A stretch of 7,245 bases of DNA, from the NCBI GenBank assembly GCA_900554165.1, contig USGR01000043.1, positions 1 to 7,245 of the forward strand, read 5' to 3'. Source of the stretch: an uncultured Oscillospiraceae bacterium. Its GTDB lineage: Bacteria > Bacillota_A > Clostridia > Oscillospirales > Acutalibacteraceae. Shown here one piece after another: positions 1-4,521 of this stretch. The position numbers and the translations under genes were made by a program. The notes beneath the pieces are model-generated. The model worked only from the letters and a program-made list of their open reading frames with translations, did no database searches and was not told where the DNA came from. Position 1 is the first letter of the stretch. Each line of letters begins with the position of its first letter.

Positions 1-1025
1 TAATAAAGACGCTTATAGATAAAGGCTGCGCATATCAGTCGGGGGGCGACGTTTATTTTGACACGAGCAAGGCAAAGGGCTACGGCGACATATCACATCA
101 GTCGATAGAGCAGCTACAGTCGGGTGCCCGAATAGAGGTATCGGACTTAAAACGCAGTCCGTTAGACTTTGCTTTGTGGAAAGGCGCAAAGCCGGGCGAG
201 CCGTCATGGGACTCTCCGTTTGGCCCCGGCCGCCCCGGTTGGCATATAGAGTGCTCGGCAATGGCGCGGCGGTATTTAGGCAATACAATAGACATACACT
301 GCGGCGGCCGCGACTTAATGTTTCCGCATCACGAGAACGAGACGGCGCAGTCGCGGTGCGCAAACGGCTGTGAGTTTGCAAACTACTGGATGCATAACGG
401 TCATGTGAATTTTAATAACGAAAAGATGTCAAAATCAAAGGGCAATTTTTTCACTGTGCGTGAGATAGCGCAAAAATATGGGTATGAGCCCATACGTTTT
501 ACGCTGCTTGCATCGCATTACCGCAGCCCCATAAACTTTACCGAGGGTATAATGCAGCAAAATATCAGTGCTTTGCAGCGGCTTAAAACCTGCCGTGAAA
601 ATCTGGAGTTTTATCTGCAAAATGCACCGCAGTCAGGCGAAAAGGTTAAATTTGACAGTTTCAGAGCCGACTTTATTTCCGCACTTGACGACGACCTCAA
701 TACAGCCGACGCCATAGGCGTAATGTTTGAAATGGTAAAGTCGGTAAACGTTGCTATTGAGAACAAGATGGATAAGGAATCGGCTGAAAACGCCTTAAAG
801 CTTTTTGACGAGTTTAATAATGTGCTTGGCGTACTTTATGAGGAGCCAGACGGCAAAAACGGCGCCGGCGATGACGATGCTGAGATAGAAAGGCTTATAT
901 CTGAGCGTGCGGCTGCAAAGTCAGAGAAAAACTATGCCAGAGCAGATGAAATAAGGAATATTTTAAGCGAAATGGGCGTAATAGTAGAGGACACTCCGCA
1001 GGGAGCAAAATGGCGCAGGAAATAG
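1..1025 (+). CDS. cysS: Cysteinyl-tRNA synthetase, 3' part (5' end outside window)
   Basis: This enzyme attaches cysteine to tRNA-Cys in the cytoplasm (class I aminoacyl-tRNA synthetase, zinc-dependent). The frame is open from base 3, so the gene enters from the left; the HIGH motif and first zinc cysteine lie outside. Visible family blocks: a DFALWK-x-KPGEPSW stretch (about 162-209), WHIECSAM with the zinc-ligand Cys codon at 252-254, GGRDLMFPHHENE with the zinc-ligand His and Glu codons (327-329 and 339-341), and the ATP-binding KMSKS loop at 423-437. The remaining ~190 codons form the helical anticodon-binding region and end in the usual basic GAKWRRK tail. A TTG at 174 is an internal Leu codon, not a start: upstream codons continue the family alignment. 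A hairpin terminator follows at once. The assignment is close to certain. Confidence 0.97.
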   Translation, partial: IKTLIDKGCAYQSGGDVYFDTSKAKGYGDISHQSIEQLQSGARIEVSDLKRSPLDFALWKGAKPGEPSWDSPFGPGRPGWHIECSAMARRYLGNTIDIHCGGRDLMFPHHENETAQSRCANGCEFANYWMHNGHVNFNNEKMSKSKGNFFTVREIAQKYGYEPIRFTLLASHYRSPINFTEGIMQQNISALQRLKTCRENLEFYLQNAPQSGEKVKFDSFRADFISALDDDLNTADAIGVMFEMVKSVNVAIENKMDKESAENALKLFDEFNNVLGVLYEEPDGKNGAGDDDAEIERLISERAAAKSEKNYARADEIRNILSEMGVIVEDTPQGAKWRRK

Positions 1026-1053
1026 CGGCTGATATATAAATCAGGCGCTTTTT
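1024..1053 (+). terminator. Rho-independent terminator of cysS
   Basis: AGCG-G-CTGAT (1024-1033) pairs with ATCAG-G-CGCT (1040-1049) around a 6-nt loop, with one G-G mismatch. A run of five T (1049-1053) follows. The left arm starts inside the cysS TAG stop codon (1023-1025). Position right after a gene end, the stem and the U-tract all fit an intrinsic terminator of moderate strength. Confidence 0.65.
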
Positions 1054-1077
1054 GCCGCATTTGCCGATAAGGTGAAA

Positions 1078-1170
1078 ATGGCTGCAGTTGTTACATGTAG
1101 TATTTCTGTTGGCTATGGCTTTTCTAAAATACAAAATTACGGTAAAGCAACGCACAAATGCCAGATATAA
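1078..1170 (+). CDS. Marginal 30-codon ORF, probably not a gene
   Basis: An ATG preceded by AAGG (1069-1072, 5-nt spacer) opens 30 codons ending in TAA. The peptide begins MAAVVTCSISVGYG and ends KATHKCQI. It has no transmembrane segment or motif that I recognise, no clear promoter, and lies just past the cysS terminator. Its single Ile-rich-context test is uninformative because it has few Ile codons. The only support is the plausible Shine-Dalgarno. It is listed so the reader can test it for conservation. Confidence 0.12.
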   Translation: MAAVVTCSISVGYGFSKIQNYGKATHKCQI

Positions 1171-1265
1171 TCTTTTTAAATGAACTTATGCTTATATACC
1201 GCTGCACCAGAGCGGACGTTTAGGCCTTGTATATTGTTTTGCAGCAATAAAAGCTTGCAAAAAGT

Positions 1266-1279
1266 ATTTTGTACAAAAT
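1266..1279. repeat. Perfect 14-bp palindrome
   Basis: ATTTTGTACAAAAT reads identically on both strands, centred on GTAC. It sits 3 bases before a 15-bp hairpin and 3 bases after the TGCAAAA arm of another inverted repeat. Such a symmetric AT-rich site could bind a dimeric regulator, but it lies about 145 bp upstream of the nearest -10 element, so a role at that promoter is uncertain. Confidence 0.5.
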
Positions 1280-1282
1280 TTT

Positions 1283-1320
1283 GCTTTCGGTATGCTTGCT
1301 TTTATAAGTATACCGAAAGC
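1283..1320. repeat. 15-bp inverted repeat / hairpin
   Basis: The arm GCTTTCGGTATGCTT (1283-1297) pairs with AAGTATACCGAAAGC (1306-1320) around an 8-nt loop. All positions pair in RNA if one G-U is allowed; in DNA there is one mismatch. No T-run follows on the plus strand, and on the minus strand four A precede the first T-run, so it is not a standard terminator on either strand. It could be an RNA structure, a small mobile hairpin repeat or a regulator site. Confidence 0.6.
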
Positions 1321-1348
1321 TTGTCCGTTATCTAAGGCTATAAATGTT

Positions 1349-1364
1349 TGTAATAAATATTACA
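1349..1364. promoter_or_regulatory. Operator-like dyad upstream of the FUSC-type gene
   Basis: TGTAATA (1349-1355), two A bases, then TATTACA (1358-1364) form a perfect 7+7 dyad. Its centre is about 68 bp upstream of the transcription start predicted from the -10 element at 1413. The geometry suits a dimeric helix-turn-helix regulator, perhaps an activator given the distance. I cannot assign the motif to a known regulator. Confidence 0.4.
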
Positions 1365-1412
1365 TAAAGGTTAAAAATTGCTGCTTTTGTAGATAAAAAT
1401 AATAATTTAGAT

Positions 1413-1418
1413 TATAAT
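1413..1418 (+). promoter_or_regulatory. -10 element (TATAAT) for the FUSC-type gene
   Basis: A consensus TATAAT lies in AT-rich DNA 55 bp before the preferred start codon. No good -35 hexamer sits at 16-18 bp; the closest is TTGTAG at 1387-1392, with a 20-bp spacer. The poor -35 fits a promoter needing an activator, possibly at the 1349-1364 dyad. Predicted transcription start is about 1425. Confidence 0.45.
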
Positions 1419-1443
1419 GTATGTAAAAATAATCTGAAAGGCG

Positions 1444-1461
1444 GCCGCACATGGCTGCGGC
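1444..1461 (+). promoter_or_regulatory. GC-rich leader hairpin just before the ribosome binding site
   Basis: GCCGCA (1444-1449) pairs perfectly with TGCGGC (1456-1461) across the loop CATGGC. It ends two bases before the AGGA Shine-Dalgarno (1464-1467) of the FUSC-type gene. The stem also contains a four-codon frame ATG GCT GCG GCT TAG (1451-1465), preceded by GAAAGG (1436-1441), whose stop overlaps the gene's Shine-Dalgarno. Together they could tune initiation; this is inference. Confidence 0.4.
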
Positions 1462-1473
1462 TTAGGAATGAAT

Positions 1474-2394
1474 ATGTCCAAAGAAGCGGTAAAAAGAATA
1501 CCCGGTCTTGGCATGCGCTCATTAAAGACGGCAGTATCGGTTGCGCTGTGCTTTATATTTTTTGCAATATTACACACGCTGGTAGATTTTGAATTTTTCA
1601 ATCAGGCCAATTCCATACCCGTTTATGCATGCGCTGCGGCTATTATATGTATGCAGAACACTGTGGAGGACAGTGTGACGTCTGGACTTTTTCGCCTTTT
1701 TGGCAACGCTGTCGGAGGCGCATTGGGAATATTGGCTCTTTTTGCCTTGCCGTATGTGTCGCTGCCAATACAGATAATAATAGTCTTTTTGGGCATTTTA
1801 GCCTGCATGGTGATATGCAATATAACGAAAAAGCAGCGTTCTTGTGCAATGGCCTGCGTGGTGTTTACAGTGGTAATATCGGTAATGGGCGACAGAGACC
1901 CGCTTGTATACGCGCTTTACCGAATTTTTGAGACGGTGATAGGCGTTATAATAGCAATAGGCGTCAATAAGTTTTTAATAATACCCGGATTTATGTATAG
2001 ATTAAGGGACAGGCTGCTAAAGGGCAAATCCGGCAAATTAGATGCTGTGGAGGCTTGTGCGGAAAATGCCGAACGGGACGGCGCACCGGCAGGTGAAACG
2101 CCGGCGGCTCTTGGCACAAGCGGTGAAGAGAGAAGCACCGACGACACAGCGGAAGTTCTGACAGGCAGTGACAATAATGAGTCAGCGCCCGCCTCAAAAA
2201 CAGAGGTAGAGCCTGTAGACATTGAACAATACGGAGCGCCTGCGTCTGATAAGACGAATGCTTTAGGCATTGAAAATGCAGCTGATAATGCCGTCGGCGC
2301 CGATATAACCTGCAGCGGGATAGGTGTCGATGAAAATGGCTCAGCATCTTTGAATGTGAAAACATGCGCAGAGCCGGCAGACGCATCAAAATAG
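1474..2394 (+). CDS. FUSC / aromatic acid exporter-type membrane protein with acidic tail
   Basis: Integral membrane protein that resembles the FUSC/ArAE_1 (former DUF939) group; the transported substrate is unknown. Residues are numbered from the upstream ATG at 1468. Six hydrophobic segments are visible at about 21-39, 50-64, 79-97, 100-119, 126-140 and 155-172. Family-like features are RLFGNAVGGALG before helix 3 and YRIFETVIGVIIAIGVN in the last helix. Residues ~175-187 are basic (cytoplasmic side). The last ~120 residues are rich in Ala, Glu, Asp, Ser and Thr with no hydrophobic core, so probably disordered; relatives usually carry a compact helical domain there. I prefer the ATG at 1474 because AGGA (1464-1467) lies 6 nt before it but directly abuts the ATG at 1468. 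The gene seems monocistronic: no terminator is visible, but a new strong promoter starts 4 bp after its stop. Confidence 0.82.
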   Translation: MSKEAVKRIPGLGMRSLKTAVSVALCFIFFAILHTLVDFEFFNQANSIPVYACAAAIICMQNTVEDSVTSGLFRLFGNAVGGALGILALFALPYVSLPIQIIIVFLGILACMVICNITKKQRSCAMACVVFTVVISVMGDRDPLVYALYRIFETVIGVIIAIGVNKFLIIPGFMYRLRDRLLKGKSGKLDAVEACAENAERDGAPAGETPAALGTSGEERSTDDTAEVLTGSDNNESAPASKTEVEPVDIEQYGAPASDKTNALGIENAADNAVGADITCSGIGVDENGSASLNVKTCAEPADASK

Positions 2395-2397
2395 TGT

Positions 2398-2426
2398 TTG
2401 ATAAAATAATATATGTTTGATATAAT
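2398..2426 (+). promoter_or_regulatory. Strong sigma-A promoter of the tmk operon
   Basis: TTGATA (2398-2403), a 17-bp spacer and TATAAT (2421-2426), with an extended -10 TG at 2418-2419. Five of six -35 positions and all -10 positions match the consensus. The predicted start near 2433 lies downstream of an in-frame ATG at 2429, so that ATG would not be in the transcript. Confidence 0.8.
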
Positions 2427-2461
2427 TAATGAATAATGATATGAATGAGAGTGGGACGGAT

Positions 2462-3130
2462 ATGCGCGGCAAACTGATAGTGATAGAAGGGCTGGACGGC
2501 AGCGGCAAGCAGACGCAGTCTGAAAAGCTGTATACTTATTTAAAGAACGGCGAGCGTCTTGTAAAGTATGTATCGTTCCCGGACTATTCATCTCAGTCGA
2601 GCGCGCTTGTAAAGATGTATCTTTCGGGAAAGTTCGGCGATAAGCCGGGCGATGTCGGACCATATGCGTCGTCATTGTTTTATACGGTTGACAGGATTGC
2701 CAGTTTTAAAACAAGCTGGGGTGAGTATTACGAAAACGGCGCAATAATAGTTGCCAACAGATATACCACATCCAACGCCGTGCATCAGACCTGCAAGCTG
2801 CCGGAGGAGCAGTGGGACGAATATCTCGACTGGCTCTATGATTTGGAGTTTAATAAGGTCGGCCTTCCCAAGCCGGACGCCGTAATTTATTTAGATATGC
2901 CGTCGTCCGTTTCCAGCCGGCTTATATCTAAGCGTTACAGCGGCGATGAGGATAAGCGGGACATACACGAAAAGGACCGCAGATATTTAGAGATAAGCAG
3001 GGTATCGGCGCTTTATGCGGCAGAGAAGCTCGGCTGGCATGTAATAAACTGTGCGGCGGACAGGGAGCCGCTGCCGGTAGAAGAGATACACAAAAGAATA
3101 GTGGAGTATGTAGAAAAAACAATAAGCTAA
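2462..3130 (+). CDS. tmk: Thymidylate kinase family protein (dTMP kinase), clostridial variant
   Basis: Phosphorylates dTMP to dTDP with ATP for DNA precursor supply, in the cytoplasm. Numbered from ATG 2462 (222 aa, normal size): P-loop EGLDGSGKQTQ (residues 9-19), FPDY (39-42), DVGPYASSLFYTVDR (64-78), VANRYTTSNAVHQ (97-109), which takes the place of the usual DRY motif, YLDMP (143-147), and a charged lid near SKRY-DEDKRD (156-167). Two deviations: Gln17 follows the P-loop Lys where most kinases have Ser/Thr, and NRY replaces DRY. I recall similar variants from clostridia, so this may be a subfamily, possibly acting on other deoxynucleotides. Starts at 2429 and 2441 are in frame, but 2429 precedes the predicted transcript start and neither has a Shine-Dalgarno; 2462 has GGGA 5 nt upstream and gives the usual family N-terminus MRGKLIVIEG. 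First gene of the operon with the DJ-1 gene and fthC. Confidence 0.87.
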   Translation: MRGKLIVIEGLDGSGKQTQSEKLYTYLKNGERLVKYVSFPDYSSQSSALVKMYLSGKFGDKPGDVGPYASSLFYTVDRIASFKTSWGEYYENGAIIVANRYTTSNAVHQTCKLPEEQWDEYLDWLYDLEFNKVGLPKPDAVIYLDMPSSVSSRLISKRYSGDEDKRDIHEKDRRYLEISRVSALYAAEKLGWHVINCAADREPLPVEEIHKRIVEYVEKTIS

Positions 3131-3134
3131 AGGA
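3129..3134 (+). promoter_or_regulatory. Ribosome binding site that sets the DJ-1 gene start
   Basis: AAAGGA begins inside the TAA stop of tmk. It abuts an ATG at 3134 (impossible spacing) but lies 8 nt before the ATG at 3143, which therefore is the likely start. Overlap of stop and Shine-Dalgarno suggests translational coupling with tmk. Confidence 0.65.
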
Positions 3135-3142
3135 TGACAGAT

Positions 3143-3688
3143 ATGGTATATGTGTTTTTAGCCGATGGCTTTGAGGAAATAGAAGCAATAGGAATAATAG
3201 ACATATTAAGACGTGCCAATATTGATGTCGCAACTGTTGGCGTCAGCGCAAAAGCAGTTCGCGGCTCACACGGCATAGAGGTTATAGCCGATGTTTTGGC
3301 GGATGAAATAACGCCGGATGAGAGACTTGAAGCGGTTGCGCTTCCCGGCGGCATGCCCGGCATGATTAATTTAGATAAATCTTTAAAGGTGCATGAATTT
3401 TTAGATTATGCCAATAATACAGGAAAGCTGTGCGCGGCAATCTGCGCCGCACCGTCTGTGCTGGGCCACAGCGGGATTTTAGAGGGCAGAGAAGCTACAT
3501 GCTATCCGGGCTTTGAAAGTGAGCTTAAAGGCGCAAGCCTCAGCGATGAATATGTAGTGCAGAGTGGCAATGTGATTACGGGCCGCGGCCCTGGTGTAAC
3601 GACGGATTTTGCATTCAAAATGGTAGAATATTTGGCAGGAGAAGAAACAGCAGAAGACATAAGAAAGGGCATGCAATGCCGGAAATAA
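3143..3688 (+). CDS. DJ-1/PfpI (YajL/ThiJ-like) family protein
   Basis: Small single-domain protein of the DJ-1 superfamily (181 aa, as expected). From ATG 3143: MVYVFLADGFEEIEA opens the fold and contains the conserved Glu14 (counterpart of human DJ-1 Glu18); the LPGGMPG turn is at 67-73; the nucleophile elbow AAICAAP carries Cys101 (DJ-1 Cys106); a CYPGFE segment follows at about 120-125, and the C-terminal RGPGVTTDFA block is at 148-157. Members are linked to oxidative and carbonyl stress or chaperone-like roles; deglycase activity is claimed for some and disputed. The substrate cannot be deduced here. The start is chosen because AAAGGA at 3129-3134 is 8 nt from this ATG. Translation overlaps fthC by 13 nt, so the two are probably coupled. 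The family call is firm and the biological role is open. Confidence 0.92.
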   Translation: MVYVFLADGFEEIEAIGIIDILRRANIDVATVGVSAKAVRGSHGIEVIADVLADEITPDERLEAVALPGGMPGMINLDKSLKVHEFLDYANNTGKLCAAICAAPSVLGHSGILEGREATCYPGFESELKGASLSDEYVVQSGNVITGRGPGVTTDFAFKMVEYLAGEETAEDIRKGMQCRK

Positions 3689-4296
3689 GAGATATAAGGG
3701 AATATAAAAAGGAACTAAGGGAAAAGTGCAAAAAAGAGCGGGCTGCAATGTCGCTGAAAAAGAAAGAGTCGCTGGACACGGCAATAGCCAGGCGCTTTCT
3801 TCGGTGCAGAGATTATAAACAGGCGGACACATTGCTCATATATATGTCTAAAGGCATAGAAATAAGCACAAGCTATATATTGGAAAGCGCACTCTCCGAC
3901 GGCAAAAGGGTAGCAGTGCCGTATTGTAGGACTGATGTAACAGACCTTGACTTTTATTATATAGAATCTACAGAAGATTTGAGTCCGGGTGCATTTGGCG
4001 TGTTGGAGCCTGAGCCGCTGTATAGCGAAAAGTTCACTGATTATGAAAATGGTCTATGTATAGTTCCTGCATTATGCTATGACTTAAGCGGGTACAGATT
4101 AGGCTTTGGCAAGGGTTATTATGACAGATTTTTATCAAGGTACAAAGGTAAAACGGCAGGGCTTGCATATTCGTTTCAAATAAAGCGAAGTCTGTGGCAC
4201 GGCCGCTTTGACAAGGCGGTAGATGTTATAATAACCGACAGATATATAAAGGGATGCGGCAGCCGTATAGATAAGCAAAAGCCCTGCCGCAATTAG
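3676..4296 (+). CDS. fthC: 5-formyltetrahydrofolate cyclo-ligase (MTHFS)
   Basis: ATP-dependent conversion of 5-formyl-THF to 5,10-methenyl-THF, returning a storage or inhibitory folate to the one-carbon pool (cytoplasm). The 206 residues match the family length. Landmarks: Lys/Arg-rich N-terminal helix EYKKELREKCKKER (9-22), GIEIST (60-65), FGVLEP (107-112), and the ATP-site signature RLGFGKGYYDRFL (141-153), with DVIITD (183-188) near the end. AAAGGG (3664-3669) lies 6 nt before the ATG, inside the DJ-1 gene; the two genes overlap 3676-3688. All 14 Ile codons are AUA. The last residues (about KPCRN) are encoded by the arm of a hairpin that looks like the terminator of the opposing small gene, and the TAG stop is in its loop. 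Some organisms call this gene ygfA. Confidence 0.94.
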   Translation: MPEIRDIREYKKELREKCKKERAAMSLKKKESLDTAIARRFLRCRDYKQADTLLIYMSKGIEISTSYILESALSDGKRVAVPYCRTDVTDLDFYYIESTEDLSPGAFGVLEPEPLYSEKFTDYENGLCIVPALCYDLSGYRLGFGKGYYDRFLSRYKGKTAGLAYSFQIKRSLWHGRFDKAVDVIITDRYIKGCGSRIDKQKPCRN

Positions 4297-4304
4297 GGCA
4301 GGGC
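4271..4304 (-). terminator. Intrinsic terminator of the minus-strand microprotein gene
   Basis: GCCCTGCC (4281-4288) and GGCAGGGC (4297-4304) form a perfect 8-bp GC-rich stem with an 8-nt loop. Read on the minus strand the stem is followed by TTTTGCTTAT (4280-4271), a normal U-tract. On the plus strand it is followed by GGATACTTAA, with no U-tract. The terminator thus mainly serves minus-strand transcription ending 17 nt after the stop codon at 4322, though the stem may slow fthC transcription too. Confidence 0.72.
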
Positions 4305-4321
4305 GGATACTTAACTAACTG

Positions 4322-4399
4322 TCAATTGTTGCAGCAACAGCAAAGTATAAGTACTAAAATTATAATCCAGCAGCAGTTGTTATTGTTACCAAAACACAT
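4322..4399 (-). CDS. Cys/Asn-rich 25-aa hydrophobic microprotein (unrecognised)
   Basis: Below usual gene-finder limits but well supported. ATG at 4399-4397, stop TGA at 4324-4322. The peptide starts MCFGNNNNCCW, continues with eight aliphatic residues (three Ile, then Leu/Val/Leu/Ile/Leu), and closes with four Cys and two Asn: seven Cys and six Asn in 25 residues. The hydrophobic core is short for a full membrane span but suits membrane insertion or interface binding, with Cys clusters on both flanks. AGAGGTGA (4412-4405) gives a Shine-Dalgarno with GAGG 8 nt from the ATG, and a minus-strand-oriented terminator lies 17 nt past the stop. It is convergent with fthC and divergent from mltG. I do not recognise a family; tiny hydrophobic peptides such as the sporulation YjcZ type are similar in size but Gly-rich rather than Cys-rich. 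The function could be membrane, metal or redox related; this is conjecture. Confidence 0.68.
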   Translation of the reverse strand: MCFGNNNNCCWIIILVLILCCCCNN

Positions 4400-4404
4400 A
4401 AATT

Positions 4405-4412
4405 TCACCTCT
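4405..4412 (-). promoter_or_regulatory. Ribosome binding site of the microprotein gene
   Basis: AGAGGTGA on the minus strand, with the GAGG core 8 nt from the ATG at 4399. It is one of the better Shine-Dalgarno matches in the window and the main argument that the small frame is translated. Confidence 0.65.
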
Positions 4413-4425
4413 AAAAAATATATAT

Positions 4426-4455
4426 CAAAAGTGCGATTTTTCTGCTGCACTTTTG
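4426..4455. repeat. 9-bp inverted repeat between microprotein gene and mltG
   Basis: CAAAAGTGC (4426-4434) and GCACTTTTG (4447-4455) pair perfectly across 12 nt. On the plus strand the A-rich/T-rich arms could form a weak terminator for read-through from fthC; on the minus strand the structure would lie in or just before the microprotein leader. Operator, leader hairpin or weak bidirectional terminator are all possible. Confidence 0.5.
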
Positions 4456-4492
4456 TTACAGTATATGAATTTTAGAACATAGTTGTTACTGT
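4453..4492. repeat. 10-bp direct repeat with 30-bp phase in divergent spacer
   Basis: TTGTTACAGT (4453-4462) and TTGTTACTGT (4483-4492) differ at one base and start exactly 30 bp apart, close to three helical turns, so both would face the same side of the DNA. They lie in the 122-bp spacer shared by the microprotein gene and mltG. A regulator site is possible; chance is not excluded. Confidence 0.35.
4460..4465 (-). promoter_or_regulatory. Candidate -10 (TATACT) for the microprotein gene
   Basis: TATACT on the minus strand lies 60 bp before the ATG at 4399 and would start RNA near 4453. No good -35 is found at 16-18 bp; the surrounding CATATACT also resembles a sporulation sigma-E type -10, but I see no matching -35. 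Weak evidence. Confidence 0.22.
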
Positions 4493-4521
4493 CATTTGTT
4501 TATAAATAAAGGGCTGATAAT

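Larger units (their letters stand above)
1054..1410. other. Gene-poor spacer between cysS and the FUSC-type gene
   Basis: About 360 AT-rich bases with no protein I can recognise. Contents: a marginal 30-codon frame (1078-1170), a small hairpin CCGCT/AGCGG (1199-1215, 7-nt loop, no T-tract), TTTTGCA/TGCAAAA arms (1237-1262), a 14-bp palindrome (1266-1279), a 15-bp hairpin (1283-1320) and a 16-bp dyad (1349-1364). I see no tRNA-like cloverleaf. In many Firmicutes cysS is followed by mrnC (Mini-III RNase), which is absent here. Confidence 0.7.

Noticed and set aside
174..1025. Treating TTG 174 as the start of cysS
   Set aside because: The frame continues upstream to base 3 with clear CysRS sequence, so this is an internal Leu codon of a truncated gene.
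895..1155. Minus-strand frame of 86 codons over the cysS end and spacer
   Set aside because: Half lies opposite cysS, crosses the cysS terminator and shows no motif or start signal.
1344..1367. Seven-codon frame (MFVINIT) with AAGG upstream
   Set aside because: Too short, in AT-rich DNA over a dyad, upstream of the predicted promoter; easily chance.
1917..2675. Long minus-strand open frame (252 codons) across the exporter tail and tmk start
   Set aside because: It is a shadow of the low-complexity tail and tmk: it spans a strong plus-strand promoter, has no recognisable motif and a Ser/Ala/Pro-rich composition typical of antisense reading.
2928..3233. Minus-strand frame of 101 codons opposite tmk and the DJ-1 gene
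   Set aside because: Leu/Phe/Pro-rich antisense translation of two well-supported genes, no family resemblance and no ribosome binding site seen.
4501..4506. TATAAA as a -10 element for mltG
   Set aside because: RNA would start at or after the mltG Shine-Dalgarno, and no -35 sits at a workable distance.
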